NCBI GenBank assembly: GCA_024693325.1
Contig: JAILLA010000025.1
Location: forward strand, 1 to 48,269
Length of the DNA stretch: 48,269 bases
From: Solobacterium sp.
GTDB lineage: Bacteria; Bacillota_I; Bacilli_A; Erysipelotrichales; Erysipelotrichaceae
Direction of reading: 5' to 3'
A program made the translations under genes and the position numbers. Positions within the stretch are counted from its first letter, which is position 1. The number at the start of each line of letters is the position of its first letter. Of this stretch, positions 33,847-41,753 are shown piece after piece. The notes under the pieces are model-generated. The model was not told the DNA's origin. It worked only from the letters and a program-made list of their open reading frames with translations, and did not search any database.

Positions 33847-36051
33847 CTATTGTTTTTCATTGATGCCGTTTTCTTTGAGCCAGTCGGTGATGTCATCCGG
33901 CAGTCCCGATCCGCCTTTGTAGTGGACAGACAGGCCTTTGCCGATCACTGAGTCAGGTGCCAGTTTGGCAATGGCAGTCAGGCTCTGGCCAAATCTGCCT
34001 CCGCCATGTGAGCAGAACGGAATGATCGTTTTTCCGGAGAAGTCATATTCTTCCAGGAAGGATGCGATCGGCATCGGAATGGATGCCCACCAGTTCGGGT
34101 AGCCCAGCAGGATGGTATCGTATTCATCCATATTCCGGACATGTTCCGATAGTTCCGGTCTTGCCTGGTCATGCTGGTCTGCCTGCGCTTCCATCAGGAC
34201 CGTATTGTAATCTGTGGAATACGGCTCTGCAGGTGTGATCTCAAAGAGATCCGCTCCTGTCTGAGCCTGGATCTGACCGGCGATCCCGCGTGTATTGCCG
34301 CCCCATGAGAAGTATGCGATCAGGATCTTTCCGCCTGTCTCAGCATGCAGGTCCGAACCGCCTGCCATGACAGAGCCGGAACGGGAGCCGGCATTTCTGA
34401 CAAGACGTACGCCGAGATTATAACTGTGGAGGTCTTCCTGACCTGCGGCACGGTAAGCACTGCGCATGTTCTTGGCAAAGTCATTCCATCCTCCGCCTCT
34501 GTAGACATGTCTTGTCCCCGAGGCAGGTCCGACCGGATCCTCAGCAGCGTCCATATCATACGCCCCGTAAAAATCCCAGCACCATTCGTTGACATTACCA
34601 TGCATGTCATAAAGACCCCATGCATTCGGTTCAAAGCTGCCGACCGTTATCGTCGTCTGGCGGTATTCGCCGGGTCTGGCTTCCAGAACAGAATTGTTGA
34701 AATAATTCTCTTCGATCTCATACGGATAATGACCGTAGAAATTCGCTTCGTCAGCACTCAGTGATCTCTCCGTATTGAACGGTGTAACTGTCCCTGCCCT
34801 GCAGGCATACTCCCATTCAGCTTCCGTCGGCAGACGGTAACCGTCTGCGGACAGATCCCAGGTCACGCCGTTTTCTGTGATTGCATAGACCGGTGTCAGT
34901 CCGGCATCAGTACTCTTGGCGTTTGCGAACTGTACTGCCTCCAGCCATGAGATGTTCTCAACAGGCAGGTCATCTCCTGAAAATGTCGAGGGATCACTGC
35001 CCATCAGACGTACATATTCACTCTGCGTGGTTTCGTAGGGATCCATATAGAATGAGCCGACAGATACTTCATGCTGTACCTCGTCATCGATCCTCCAGTT
35101 TTCCGTATCAGGGCTCCCCATCAGGAAGGAACCGCCCTGTATGTATTCGAACTGATCATCAATTGATATGCTTTCCTGTCCTTCGGAAGTGTCATCTGTC
35201 TGTCCCGTTGTCTGTGCATCCGGCTGTACTTCATTCTGTGAAGTCTCTGCCTGAGGCATACTCCAATCAGACTCATCAAAAGCCATATAGCCCTCAGCAG
35301 GCGGAAACAGAAATGCCAATACGATCCCGATGAGGGCGGAAGCTGCCATGGCAGCCGCAGAGATGAAACGGTTCTTTTTCATTTCCGTTTTCTGTGCACT
35401 TCTGCAGATGTACGCTGTCTGCATTCCGATAAACGCCCATCCCAGCAGCATCACCAGGTTCTCAAGGAATACCTGCCAGCCGGCTTTCTCATAGTCAAGG
35501 AATGCGAACGGTACCCGGAAGAGCAGGTAGTCCGGCATCCTGTTTCTCAGGAACAGCCAGAAGCCGATACCGCTGAGACAGAAAAGGATGCCGTTCAGGA
35601 ATGTCTTTGTTCTGTCTTTCAGCTGCATCGCTGCCGTCATAGCCGGGATATGCATTCCCAGATGAAGTCCCATCAGTACAAAAGCCCAGTGGGACATGGA
35701 AAGATGGACTCTGCGCACCAGGAATACCGGAGCCATCCCGTAAAGGAAAGGCACTGCGTATGTGCTCATGGACATACCGCAGAAAGCAGTCACGGCAATA
35801 CTCAGAAGCAGCAGAACATTCAGGATCGTTGAGACTCTGCGGAACGGGTTGTATTTCCCCTTGAAGAGCGCACTGTACCATTTCCGGTTCAGGATCTGAT
35901 GAACGATCACAATGGATGTCATCGCTATGCCGTTGTATTCATGCGCCATTTCTCCGGTGACCTGATAGGCCATCAGGCAGAGAAGAAGGATCGTCATGAC
36001 AACGTCCACGATCCATCTGATCATATTGTTTCTTTTTGTGCTGGACATCAT
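33847..36051 (-). CDS. DUF4405 heme-type membrane domain - SUMF1 fold - flavodoxin fusion
   Basis: This 734-residue protein has six or more TM helices in its first 265 residues. The start matches DUF4405 (cytochrome b561-like), with membrane histidines H37, H51, H116, H121, H130 and H134 suited to heme ligation. A Gln/Asp/Thr-rich linker leads to a SUMF1/formylglycine-enzyme fold (301-552: IQGGSFLMGS, LPTEAEWEYACRAGT, MHGNVNEWCWDFY, VYRGGGWNDF). A flavodoxin_4 domain (576-734: ILIAYFSWGGNTRGIA, LLGYPNWWASIPMPI, FCSHGGGRFGQSL) ends it. The FGE copper cysteines are missing (SAYRAAGQ), so it does not look like a formylglycine enzyme. Charge pattern places the last two domains outside. A membrane-to-flavodoxin electron route is inferred. 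Confidence 0.85.
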   Translation of the reverse strand: MMSSTKRNNMIRWIVDVVMTILLLCLMAYQVTGEMAHEYNGIAMTSIVIVHQILNRKWYSALFKGKYNPFRRVSTILNVLLLLSIAVTAFCGMSMSTYAVPFLYGMAPVFLVRRVHLSMSHWAFVLMGLHLGMHIPAMTAAMQLKDRTKTFLNGILFCLSGIGFWLFLRNRMPDYLLFRVPFAFLDYEKAGWQVFLENLVMLLGWAFIGMQTAYICRSAQKTEMKKNRFISAAAMAASALIGIVLAFLFPPAEGYMAFDESDWSMPQAETSQNEVQPDAQTTGQTDDTSEGQESISIDDQFEYIQGGSFLMGSPDTENWRIDDEVQHEVSVGSFYMDPYETTQSEYVRLMGSDPSTFSGDDLPVENISWLEAVQFANAKSTDAGLTPVYAITENGVTWDLSADGYRLPTEAEWEYACRAGTVTPFNTERSLSADEANFYGHYPYEIEENYFNNSVLEARPGEYRQTTITVGSFEPNAWGLYDMHGNVNEWCWDFYGAYDMDAAEDPVGPASGTRHVYRGGGWNDFAKNMRSAYRAAGQEDLHSYNLGVRLVRNAGSRSGSVMAGGSDLHAETGGKILIAYFSWGGNTRGIAGQIQAQTGADLFEITPAEPYSTDYNTVLMEAQADQHDQARPELSEHVRNMDEYDTILLGYPNWWASIPMPIASFLEEYDFSGKTIIPFCSHGGGRFGQSLTAIAKLAPDSVIGKGLSVHYKGGSGLPDDITDWLKENGINEKQ

Positions 36052-36072
36052 TCAGTCCTCCGGCGTTAACGT

Positions 36073-36711
36073 TTATTTCAGACTGTCGATCCAGGTCTGA
36101 AGATCCGCTTCCGAAACGTTTCCGCTGAACCGTCTGCCTTCCAGCCATGTTCCGCTTCCGGCGTTTTCTTCCAGGTTGGTGCCGCTTCTGCCGATCCCGC
36201 TGCTGCCGGATGTGCAGAACGGTATGACCGTGATACCGTCAAAGCTGTATTTCTCGACAAAGGTATCGAGGATGCGCGGTTCTTCGCCCCACCAGATCGG
36301 GAAGCCAAGGTAGACCGTTGTATAGCCTTCCAGGGAAATATCTTCACTGGCGATCTCAGGACGGACGTCTTTATCGTTCTGTTCCTTTGTGGTACGGCTG
36401 CTGTTGTCGTTATAGTTCAGGTCTTCAGCTGTGTAGGGCTCTGCAGCCAGGATCTCATAGAGGTCCCCTCCTGTAATAGACGCGATCCGTTCCGCAACAC
36501 CTTTTGTTGTGCCGGTCGCCGAGAAGAATACGACCAGGACATCCGGATGAGATGCTGTTTCTGCAGGAGCTTCTGTTTCCGCAGGTGCAGTCGTTTCTGT
36601 TTGTACTTCAGGCTCTTCGTGCGCGTCTGTTTCAGCCTGCGAACCGTTTGAGCAGGCTGTAAGAGATGTCAGCAGAAGAGTGGTCATCATAATGGAAAAG
36701 ATCTTTTTCAT
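36073..36711 (-). CDS. Flavodoxin-domain lipoprotein
   Basis: This 212-residue protein has a lipobox LTAC (Cys20) and a Glu/Thr/Ala-rich spacer (about 21-55). The flavodoxin_4 domain has VLVVFFSATGTTKGVAERIA (the phosphate-binding loop for FMN), VYLGFPIWWGEEPRILDTF and IPFCTSGSSGIGRSG. An FMN redox carrier outside the membrane is likely. It starts the operon 21 bp before the fusion gene, whose C-terminal flavodoxin is a paralogue, suggesting electron exchange between them. Confidence 0.88.
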   Translation of the reverse strand: MKKIFSIMMTTLLLTSLTACSNGSQAETDAHEEPEVQTETTAPAETEAPAETASHPDVLVVFFSATGTTKGVAERIASITGGDLYEILAAEPYTAEDLNYNDNSSRTTKEQNDKDVRPEIASEDISLEGYTTVYLGFPIWWGEEPRILDTFVEKYSFDGITVIPFCTSGSSGIGRSGTNLEENAGSGTWLEGRRFSGNVSEADLQTWIDSLK

Positions 36712-36782
36712 AATGTGCCTCTTTCAATATTCAATATTTTATTCAGCGGGATCAGCGCACTGTTTTTCAGCCGCTTTCCCGG

Positions 36783-37829
36783 TCACTTTCCGATCTTCTG
36801 GTCACCTGTCGACCAGACATGTTTTTCCTTAGCGGCTGCCGGCTTGTTCTGTGCCATAACGCCTGCCAGAGGATGCGGTACATAAGGTTCTTCCAGGTAC
36901 AGGATCTCTTCCGGAGTCAGTTCCAGATCCACTGCCCTGACAGCACCTTCGATATGGTGAAACTTGGTTGCGCCGACTACAGGAGAAGCTGTCTTTGTGA
37001 GCAGCCATGCAAGGGATACCTCCGTCATGGATACTCCGTGCTTTTCTGCCAGTTCCCCAACGCGGGCAATGATCACATTGTCCTGTGCCGCTGTAGCATC
37101 GTATTTGAACTTCGCATAGGCATCTTCCTCAGCGCGTTTTGTTCCGCCTTCACCGGGAAGTCTGGACAGTCTGCCGGAAGCCAGTGCGCTGTATGGTGTG
37201 AGCGCAATGTTGTCTTCATTGCAGTAAGGCACCATTTCCCGTTCTTCCTCCCGGAAGATCAGGTTGTAGTGGCCCTGAATGGAAACAAATTTCGCAAAGC
37301 CTTCTTTTTCTGCCAGGGCATTTGCCTTCGCAAGCTGCCATGCAAAACAGTTTGAAATGCCGATATATCTTGCCTTGCCGGCTTTTACGATACGGTTCAG
37401 GCCGTCCAGGATGTCATAGACCGGTGTCTGCCAGTCCCACATGTGATAGATGTACAGATCAACATAGTCCATTCCAAGATTCTGCAGGCTTGTGTTGATC
37501 ATGTTCTCGATATGCTGCTGACCGCTGATGCCGTTTTCGATCTCTTTCTGCGTTCTCGGAAGGAACTTTGTGGCAACGACTACATTCTCGCGGTCCGCAA
37601 AATCACGGAGTGCCCTTCCTACATACTGTTCACTGGTACCGCTCTGGTACGCAATCGCTGTATCAAAGAAATTAACGCCCAGTTCCAGTGCGCGCTTTAT
37701 GATCTCTCTGGAATGTTCTTCATCGATCGTCCAGCTGTGCTGTCCTCTTCCGGGATCACCGAATCCCATGCATCCAAGACAGATGCGTGATACATTCAGA
37801 TCTGAGTTACCGAGTTTTGTATATTTCAT
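36783..37829 (-). CDS. Aldo/keto reductase
   Basis: This 348-residue NADPH-dependent barrel enzyme has LGCMGFGDPGRG, NFFDTAIAYQSGTSEQYVG (active-site Asp and Tyr), VVVATKFLPR (Lys), YVDLYIYHMWD (His), YIGISNCFAWQL, and SPVVGATKFHHIEGAV. This is the YhdN/IolS-like group acting on aldehydes or sugars. It has no iron-sulfur extension, unlike the two reductases at 14-16 kb. It lies 71 bp upstream of the flavodoxin lipoprotein gene in the same direction, so it may be co-transcribed. Its promoter has consensus elements and two identical operators. Confidence 0.9.
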   Translation of the reverse strand: MKYTKLGNSDLNVSRICLGCMGFGDPGRGQHSWTIDEEHSREIIKRALELGVNFFDTAIAYQSGTSEQYVGRALRDFADRENVVVATKFLPRTQKEIENGISGQQHIENMINTSLQNLGMDYVDLYIYHMWDWQTPVYDILDGLNRIVKAGKARYIGISNCFAWQLAKANALAEKEGFAKFVSIQGHYNLIFREEEREMVPYCNEDNIALTPYSALASGRLSRLPGEGGTKRAEEDAYAKFKYDATAAQDNVIIARVGELAEKHGVSMTEVSLAWLLTKTASPVVGATKFHHIEGAVRAVDLELTPEEILYLEEPYVPHPLAGVMAQNKPAAAKEKHVWSTGDQKIGK

Positions 37830-37888
37830 GTTCCCTCCTTATACAGACCAACGGATTGTGCAGGATCATCTTTATGAACATCACTGCA

Positions 37889-37939
37889 TTGACACCGTGT
37901 CAGCAAAATCATTATAAGCATCTGTTGACACCGTGTCAA
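37889..37939 (-). promoter_or_regulatory. Consensus promoter with two identical operators
   Basis: The minus strand has perfect TTGACA (37939-37934), a 17-bp spacer, and perfect TATAAT (37916-37911). The 14-bp sequence TTGACACCGTGTCA occurs at 37889-37902 and 37925-37938; the distal copy extends to the 15-bp palindrome TTGACACCGTGTCAA. One covers the -35; the other begins near the expected start of transcription. This is a strong promoter kept off by a repressor whose gene is not adjacent. Confidence 0.88.
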
Positions 37940-37981
37940 TGCAGAATCTCATATTTTTTCTGCAATGAAACACAGATCACG

Positions 37982-38015
37982 AAAAAAGCCCTTCGCCATA
38001 CATTTACAGCGAAGG
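37982..38015 (-). terminator. Terminator of the ECF sigma operon
   Basis: CCTTCGC (37990-37996) pairs with GCGAAGG (38009-38015) around a 12-nt loop. On the minus strand it runs into GC and six T (37987-37982). It is 60 bp after the stop of the sigma partner gene. Confidence 0.85.
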
Positions 38016-38075
38016 ACATTCATAAGACAGACCCTTGCAGACTCTGCACATCAGTGATCAGATGATGTATTTTTA

Positions 38076-38681
38076 TCACTTCGGAAAGCCGATCTTCTCC
38101 TTTCCGGCTTCCAGCCATTCCGTACCCTTTCCGTTCTCATCCAGATTTGTTCTTGCGGAATATCCGCCGATCCACTTACCTTCGGAATCTTTGATATATT
38201 CTCCATACCCATAATAGTTCGTTTCAGGTCCGTTTTTGCCGACGAGCCAGTAATGCGTATAGCCTTCTTCATCGGTATATTCATATTCATAAGCTTCTGT
38301 TTCCGAGATCAGGCCGGTGATGTCAATATCTTCCCCGTTGACGATAAAGTACAGTCTGTCATTTCTGATCTCAACAGGATCAGTCAGTGATTCTGTCATG
38401 ACTTTGACCTGCTTTTCGGTTTCACCGGTCTCACTGTCTGTTGTTTCCGTATACCGCATGTTATTGCCCCATCCCCATACTTCACGGACGACCTGTTCAC
38501 CATACGCATATACGGCATAGCCTCCGGTAAACATCAGGACCATGCAGGCACAGACTGCCGCAAATCTCCTGACCATGAATACCGGCCTGTTTTCTGTTCT
38601 TTGTTTCTGTGTACTGTATTCCGTTGATGCATGCAGCACTGAGAATGCTGTCTGGTATTTCTCTTTATTACTCATTTTCAT
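38076..38681 (-). CDS. Single-pass membrane protein, likely anti-sigma factor
   Basis: This 201-residue protein has a short cytoplasmic N-terminus (about 1-36), one TM helix (about 39-62, FAAVCACMVLMFTGGYAVYAYG), and an extracellular β-rich region with RLYFIVNGEDIDITGLI and YTDEEGYTHYWLVGKNG. It overlaps the ECF sigma gene by 14 bp with AGGAGG 6 nt before its ATG. Position and topology are those of an anti-sigma factor, although no zinc-binding anti-sigma motif is seen. The extracellular part may sense envelope state (inference). Confidence 0.65.
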   Translation of the reverse strand: MKMSNKEKYQTAFSVLHASTEYSTQKQRTENRPVFMVRRFAAVCACMVLMFTGGYAVYAYGEQVVREVWGWGNNMRYTETTDSETGETEKQVKVMTESLTDPVEIRNDRLYFIVNGEDIDITGLISETEAYEYEYTDEEGYTHYWLVGKNGPETNYYGYGEYIKDSEGKWIGGYSARTNLDENGKGTEWLEAGKEKIGFPK

Positions 38682-39150
38682 CCCATTCCTCCTGCAGTTT
38701 TTCTTTCAGCATTGCCCTCCCGCGGGAAAGGCGTATCTTGGTGTTGCTGTCGGTGATCCCGAGGATCTGACTGATCTGTCTGACAGAATATTCCTCATAG
38801 TAGTAGAGATGGATCACGATCCTGTATTTTTCCGGCAGGCGCATCACCTCCAGGAACAGGTTCTCCGAGTTCCCCGAATCGAAAGTTAATGTTTCCATGT
38901 AATCTTCCAGGGGAACGATCCTGTGCCTGAAAAATGAGCGGTTCACATTTTTCGCCTGATTGATCGCCACCCGCAGCAGCCATGCTTTCAGATGTTCCTC
39001 ACTTTCAAATTCCATATCCGTTTTATGATAGCTGAGCAGTGTTTCCTGTACGACGTCGTCCGCATCCGCAGCATTTCTGCATATATGAAACGCTGCCGCG
39101 AACAGACGGTCCCGGTACTTTTCCGCCGCTGTTTCTGTTTTGATCCGCAT
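38668..39150 (-). CDS. ECF-type RNA polymerase sigma factor
   Basis: This protein of about 160 residues, counted from the ATG at 39150 (AAAGGA 8 nt upstream), has region 2 (AAFHICRNAADADDVVQETLLSYHK, AWLLRVAINQAKNVNRS) and region 4 (LPEKYRIVIHLYYYEEYSVRQISQILGITDSNTKIRLSRGRAML) but no region 3, as in ECF sigma factors. It directs polymerase to envelope-stress or peptide-response promoters. It is coupled to the membrane partner by overlap. An ECF-like promoter precedes it. A longer start at 39192 would cross that promoter. Confidence 0.92.
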   Translation of the reverse strand: MRIKTETAAEKYRDRLFAAAFHICRNAADADDVVQETLLSYHKTDMEFESEEHLKAWLLRVAINQAKNVNRSFFRHRIVPLEDYMETLTFDSGNSENLFLEVMRLPEKYRIVIHLYYYEEYSVRQISQILGITDSNTKIRLSRGRAMLKEKLQEEWDENE

Positions 39151-39190
39151 ATCTGTATCCTTTGCTGTTGTAAAAGGCCTTTCACTAATC

Positions 39191-39218
39191 ATACAAATGA
39201 AGAAGCAGGATGGTTACA
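39191..39218 (-). promoter_or_regulatory. Possible ECF-type autoregulatory promoter
   Basis: On the minus strand, TGTAAC (39218-39213) and TTGTAT (39196-39191) are separated by 16 bp, close to the -35 (AAC core) and -10 (CGTA-like) of ECF sigma promoters, about 40 bp before the sigma start. This suggests the sigma factor transcribes its own gene. Confidence 0.45.
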
Positions 39219-39246
39219 TCATTCATATAATTTTCATCTGTGCAGA

Positions 39247-39274
39247 AGAAAAGTCCTGCACATCATTGCAGGAC
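39247..39274 (-). terminator. Terminator of the LytTR/DUF3021 operon
   Basis: GTCCTGCA (39253-39260) pairs perfectly with TGCAGGAC (39267-39274) around a 6-nt loop. On the minus strand it is followed by TTTTCT. It lies 35 bp after the DUF3021 stop. Confidence 0.88.
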
Positions 39275-39309
39275 GATCGGTATTTATCATTTCTGTACAG
39301 CTTCCTGCT

Positions 39310-39771
39310 TCAGTTCTGTGCTTTGGTCTCCCCTGCATTCTGAAATCTTTGAAGCATTGCCAGATCTTCATTCATTTTTTTTGCTTCAGCCGAGTCCCTC
39401 AGCCAGAGAAACAGATTCACAAGCAGGAAGATGACCAGTACGCTTGCGCCGAGTGTCAGTACGACCTGCAGGTTCCCTGTATCTATGACAGGACTTGTCC
39501 ATGCGATCCACATGATCACCGCTTCCAGCAGCACCAGCATCAGTGCCTTGCGGACGATCAGTTCCTGCAGGGAAAGTTCATGTCCCGACCATGTCACAAA
39601 TGTCGGCAGTAAACATAGTCCGGCATATTTGACCGGTACCAGCAGGGATCCGTAACCGAGACTTGCCGTACCGTCAAACGATGAACCGATGAGCGAGACT
39701 GCGATCGTGATCAGTGTCGACAGCATAAAGAACAGACTCAGTTTATCAACGAGAAAGCGCTTGAACTCCAT
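39310..39771 (-). CDS. DUF3021 membrane protein
   Basis: This 153-residue protein has four TM helices (about 12-30, 42-62, 73-91, 103-125) and a charged cytoplasmic tail (LRDSAEAKKMNEDLAMLQRF). DUF3021 proteins are encoded beside LytTR regulators in Firmicutes, and in streptococcal LytTR systems a membrane partner restrains the regulator. It starts 4 bp after the LytTR stop. Membrane inhibitor of the LytTR protein is the likely role. Confidence 0.85.
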   Translation of the reverse strand: MEFKRFLVDKLSLFFMLSTLITIAVSLIGSSFDGTASLGYGSLLVPVKYAGLCLLPTFVTWSGHELSLQELIVRKALMLVLLEAVIMWIAWTSPVIDTGNLQVVLTLGASVLVIFLLVNLFLWLRDSAEAKKMNEDLAMLQRFQNAGETKAQN

Positions 39772-39775
39772 TGCT

Positions 39776-40216
39776 CTATTCTCCCTTCAGCGCTGTTTTG
39801 AGCGCTTTGACATAGTTTCTTGAAATGATGATCTTTTCACCGGAACGCAGCACTGCCGTAAAACGTCCGTTGAGTGCCGGCTGGATCGAACGGATCTTCA
39901 TGAGATTCACCAGCATCGGTTTTGAAACACGCAGGAAATGCTTGGGTCTCAGCAGTTCCTCCAGCTCATAGATCCTGTACGCTGTCTCATAAACACGCTC
40001 ATCCGTATAAAGAAATGTCTTTCCGTCTACCGATTCGATATAACTGATATCCGTTACAGCGACCTCATACTGCTTTGATTCCGACACAGCAGACAGACTG
40101 CCCTGACGGGACCTGACGAAGCCAGCGATCTCTTTCACTTCTTCCGTGACCTCATGACATCGGATCAGCACCAGTTCTTTCTCATCATTTGTGACCTGTT
40201 GAATTTGTACGTCCAT
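39776..40216 (-). CDS. LytTR-family DNA-binding regulator
   Basis: This protein of about 146 residues starts MDVQIQQVTNDEKELVLIRCHEVTEEV, a dimerisation-like helix, then a LytTR DNA-binding domain (about 50-146, EVAVTDISYIESVDGKTFLYTDERVYETAYRIYELEELL, FLRVSKPMLVNLMKIRSIQP, GEKIIISRNYVKALK). There is no receiver domain. LytTR proteins bind direct repeats about two helical turns apart. The ATG at 40216 fits the family start; a TTG at 40237 overlapping the hydrolase stop is an alternative. Operon: hydrolase, LytTR, DUF3021. Confidence 0.9.
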   Translation of the reverse strand: MDVQIQQVTNDEKELVLIRCHEVTEEVKEIAGFVRSRQGSLSAVSESKQYEVAVTDISYIESVDGKTFLYTDERVYETAYRIYELEELLRPKHFLRVSKPMLVNLMKIRSIQPALNGRFTAVLRSGEKIIISRNYVKALKTALKGE

Positions 40217-40233
40217 GTTTATACTGCGGGCGC

Positions 40234-41583
40234 TCAATAAATATCCTGTACCGTAAAGACGCCCTCACCTTTCAGATAGCAGTTGAAGAAGGACAGCACA
40301 GCGGAATTAACGATCTTCATGGTCTCTTCCGTACTGCGCTCACCGCTGCCGAGCAGTTTTCCCAGATACGGTGAGAACATCGGCAGATCGGTGAAGTCCA
40401 TATGCAAAGTATCCTTTACTGTCGTGGAGAAACCTGTATCCGCCTGTCTGATCAGTATTTCATTCGGGTATCTGCCGCCCTGTTCCACATACTGCTGTAC
40501 ATCAATATACGATTCCCAGTTTACGAATTCAAGCACAGGCACAGTATACGGCTCTTCGTTGATGAGGAACTCCCCGTTCTCAACACCCTGATATTCCCCG
40601 AGCATGGTTCCGTCAATGTCGGCAACAGCAGAAATGTCACTACGTTCCCTGCCGAGCTCAACAGAAGTCGCTCCGCCCATAGAATGACCCATGAGACCGA
40701 TCTTTGATGTATCCGTCATCTCCAGCATTGCGCTGATGGCTTCTTTTTCCTGATCTGCAATAAACCAGCTGTCATCTGTTGTACCGTTTTGGACTGCTGT
40801 CTTGATCTCATCGACCGCAAAGTTCATATCTGCTGTACGCAATGCCATCCATTCCGTATAAAGCGCATACTGTTCTTCCGGGTTCATATCGTTGTCCAGG
40901 TTCATTGCGCGGTCAATAAAGGTTCCGTCCACAATGACCATGTTTCCGCTTGTATCCTGTGTAAAGAATGCATGGTGCGGATGATCGAGCGCAGCGACCG
41001 TATATCCGCTGCTTGCCAGTTCCATGTAGGTGGAAGTATTGCTCTGGTAGTAGCCGAAAGCACCATGTGAGAAGACTACCAGAGGATACTCTTCCGTTCC
41101 GGCGTCAGCCGGATAATAGAAGTGTACCGGAACCTCACGAAAGCTGCCGTCTTCTTCAAAAGGATCAGTCCGTGAACTGTCGATCAGTATCGCTGATGTC
41201 TCTTTGATCTTATGGCTTCCCGATACCGGCAGACCGCTGTAGTTCGTAAACAGAAATGCCGGCACCAGAAGAATGCCGCAAAGCAGAACACTCATGATGC
41301 AGGATACGACTGCGCCAAACGGTTTTTTCGTGCTGTCCTGATTTTCCGCAATCACAAATACCAGTACAGCGATCACTGACAGTGCCGCAAGCACTATCAC
41401 TGCCGGTATGAACCGCCACTTCTGTGAAGAGCAGAAATAATGAAGAACGATGTTCAGGAGTTCTGAAACACGTACGATCAGGCGGTCTCTCCGCCATGTT
41501 TTTTTATCCGGTCTCGCAGCGCATGTTCTGACAGCCAGTGCTGTCTCCAGCAGTGCGATCACGATTAATGCTGAAATCCCCAT
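40234..41583 (-). CDS. Membrane-anchored α/β-hydrolase
   Basis: This 449-residue protein has TM helices at about 1-18, 59-79 and 90-113, then an extracellular α/β-hydrolase resembling platelet-activating-factor acetylhydrolase or dienelactone hydrolase: YPLVVFSHGAFGYYQS (oxyanion loop, 167-182), TVAALDHPHHAFF, GLMGHSMGGATSVEL (nucleophile Ser301), AVADIDGTMLG (acid strand) and DTLHMDFTDLP (catalytic His). Substrate unknown, probably an ester or lipid. It is the first gene of an operon with LytTR/DUF3021, with likely LytTR sites upstream. Confidence 0.82.
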   Translation of the reverse strand: MGISALIVIALLETALAVRTCAARPDKKTWRRDRLIVRVSELLNIVLHYFCSSQKWRFIPAVIVLAALSVIAVLVFVIAENQDSTKKPFGAVVSCIMSVLLCGILLVPAFLFTNYSGLPVSGSHKIKETSAILIDSSRTDPFEEDGSFREVPVHFYYPADAGTEEYPLVVFSHGAFGYYQSNTSTYMELASSGYTVAALDHPHHAFFTQDTSGNMVIVDGTFIDRAMNLDNDMNPEEQYALYTEWMALRTADMNFAVDEIKTAVQNGTTDDSWFIADQEKEAISAMLEMTDTSKIGLMGHSMGGATSVELGRERSDISAVADIDGTMLGEYQGVENGEFLINEEPYTVPVLEFVNWESYIDVQQYVEQGGRYPNEILIRQADTGFSTTVKDTLHMDFTDLPMFSPYLGKLLGSGERSTEETMKIVNSAVLSFFNCYLKGEGVFTVQDIY

Positions 41584-41618
41584 ATTTTTTTACCATCCTT
41601 TTCTGATGTTACGGCATC

Positions 41619-41689
41619 ATTCTACAGTTTTTGTTCAGCCATTCAATGACCTGGCAGGCAAGATGCATTTTTGGCCCACAAGATGCATT
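41619..41689 (-). promoter_or_regulatory. Hydrolase-LytTR operon promoter with paired direct repeats
   Basis: CAAGATGCATT occurs at 41659-41669 and again at 41679-41689, a perfect 11-bp direct repeat with 20-bp period. On the minus strand TTGAAT (41646-41641), a 16-bp spacer and TAGAAT (41624-41619) form the promoter just downstream. The repeats sit at an activator position, as expected for autoregulation by the LytTR protein encoded in this operon. Confidence 0.72.
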
Positions 41690-41717
41690 CCGACAGACAT
41701 TAGGTGCGCAGGAAAGC

Positions 41718-41744
41718 AAAAAGTCTGCAGTTCGATCTGCAGAC
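41718..41744 (-). terminator. Terminator of the PAP2 gene
   Basis: GTCTGCAG (41723-41730) pairs perfectly with CTGCAGAC (41737-41744) around a 6-nt loop. It is followed on the minus strand by five T (41722-41718). Confidence 0.9.
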
Positions 41745-41753
41745 GTTCAAGGA

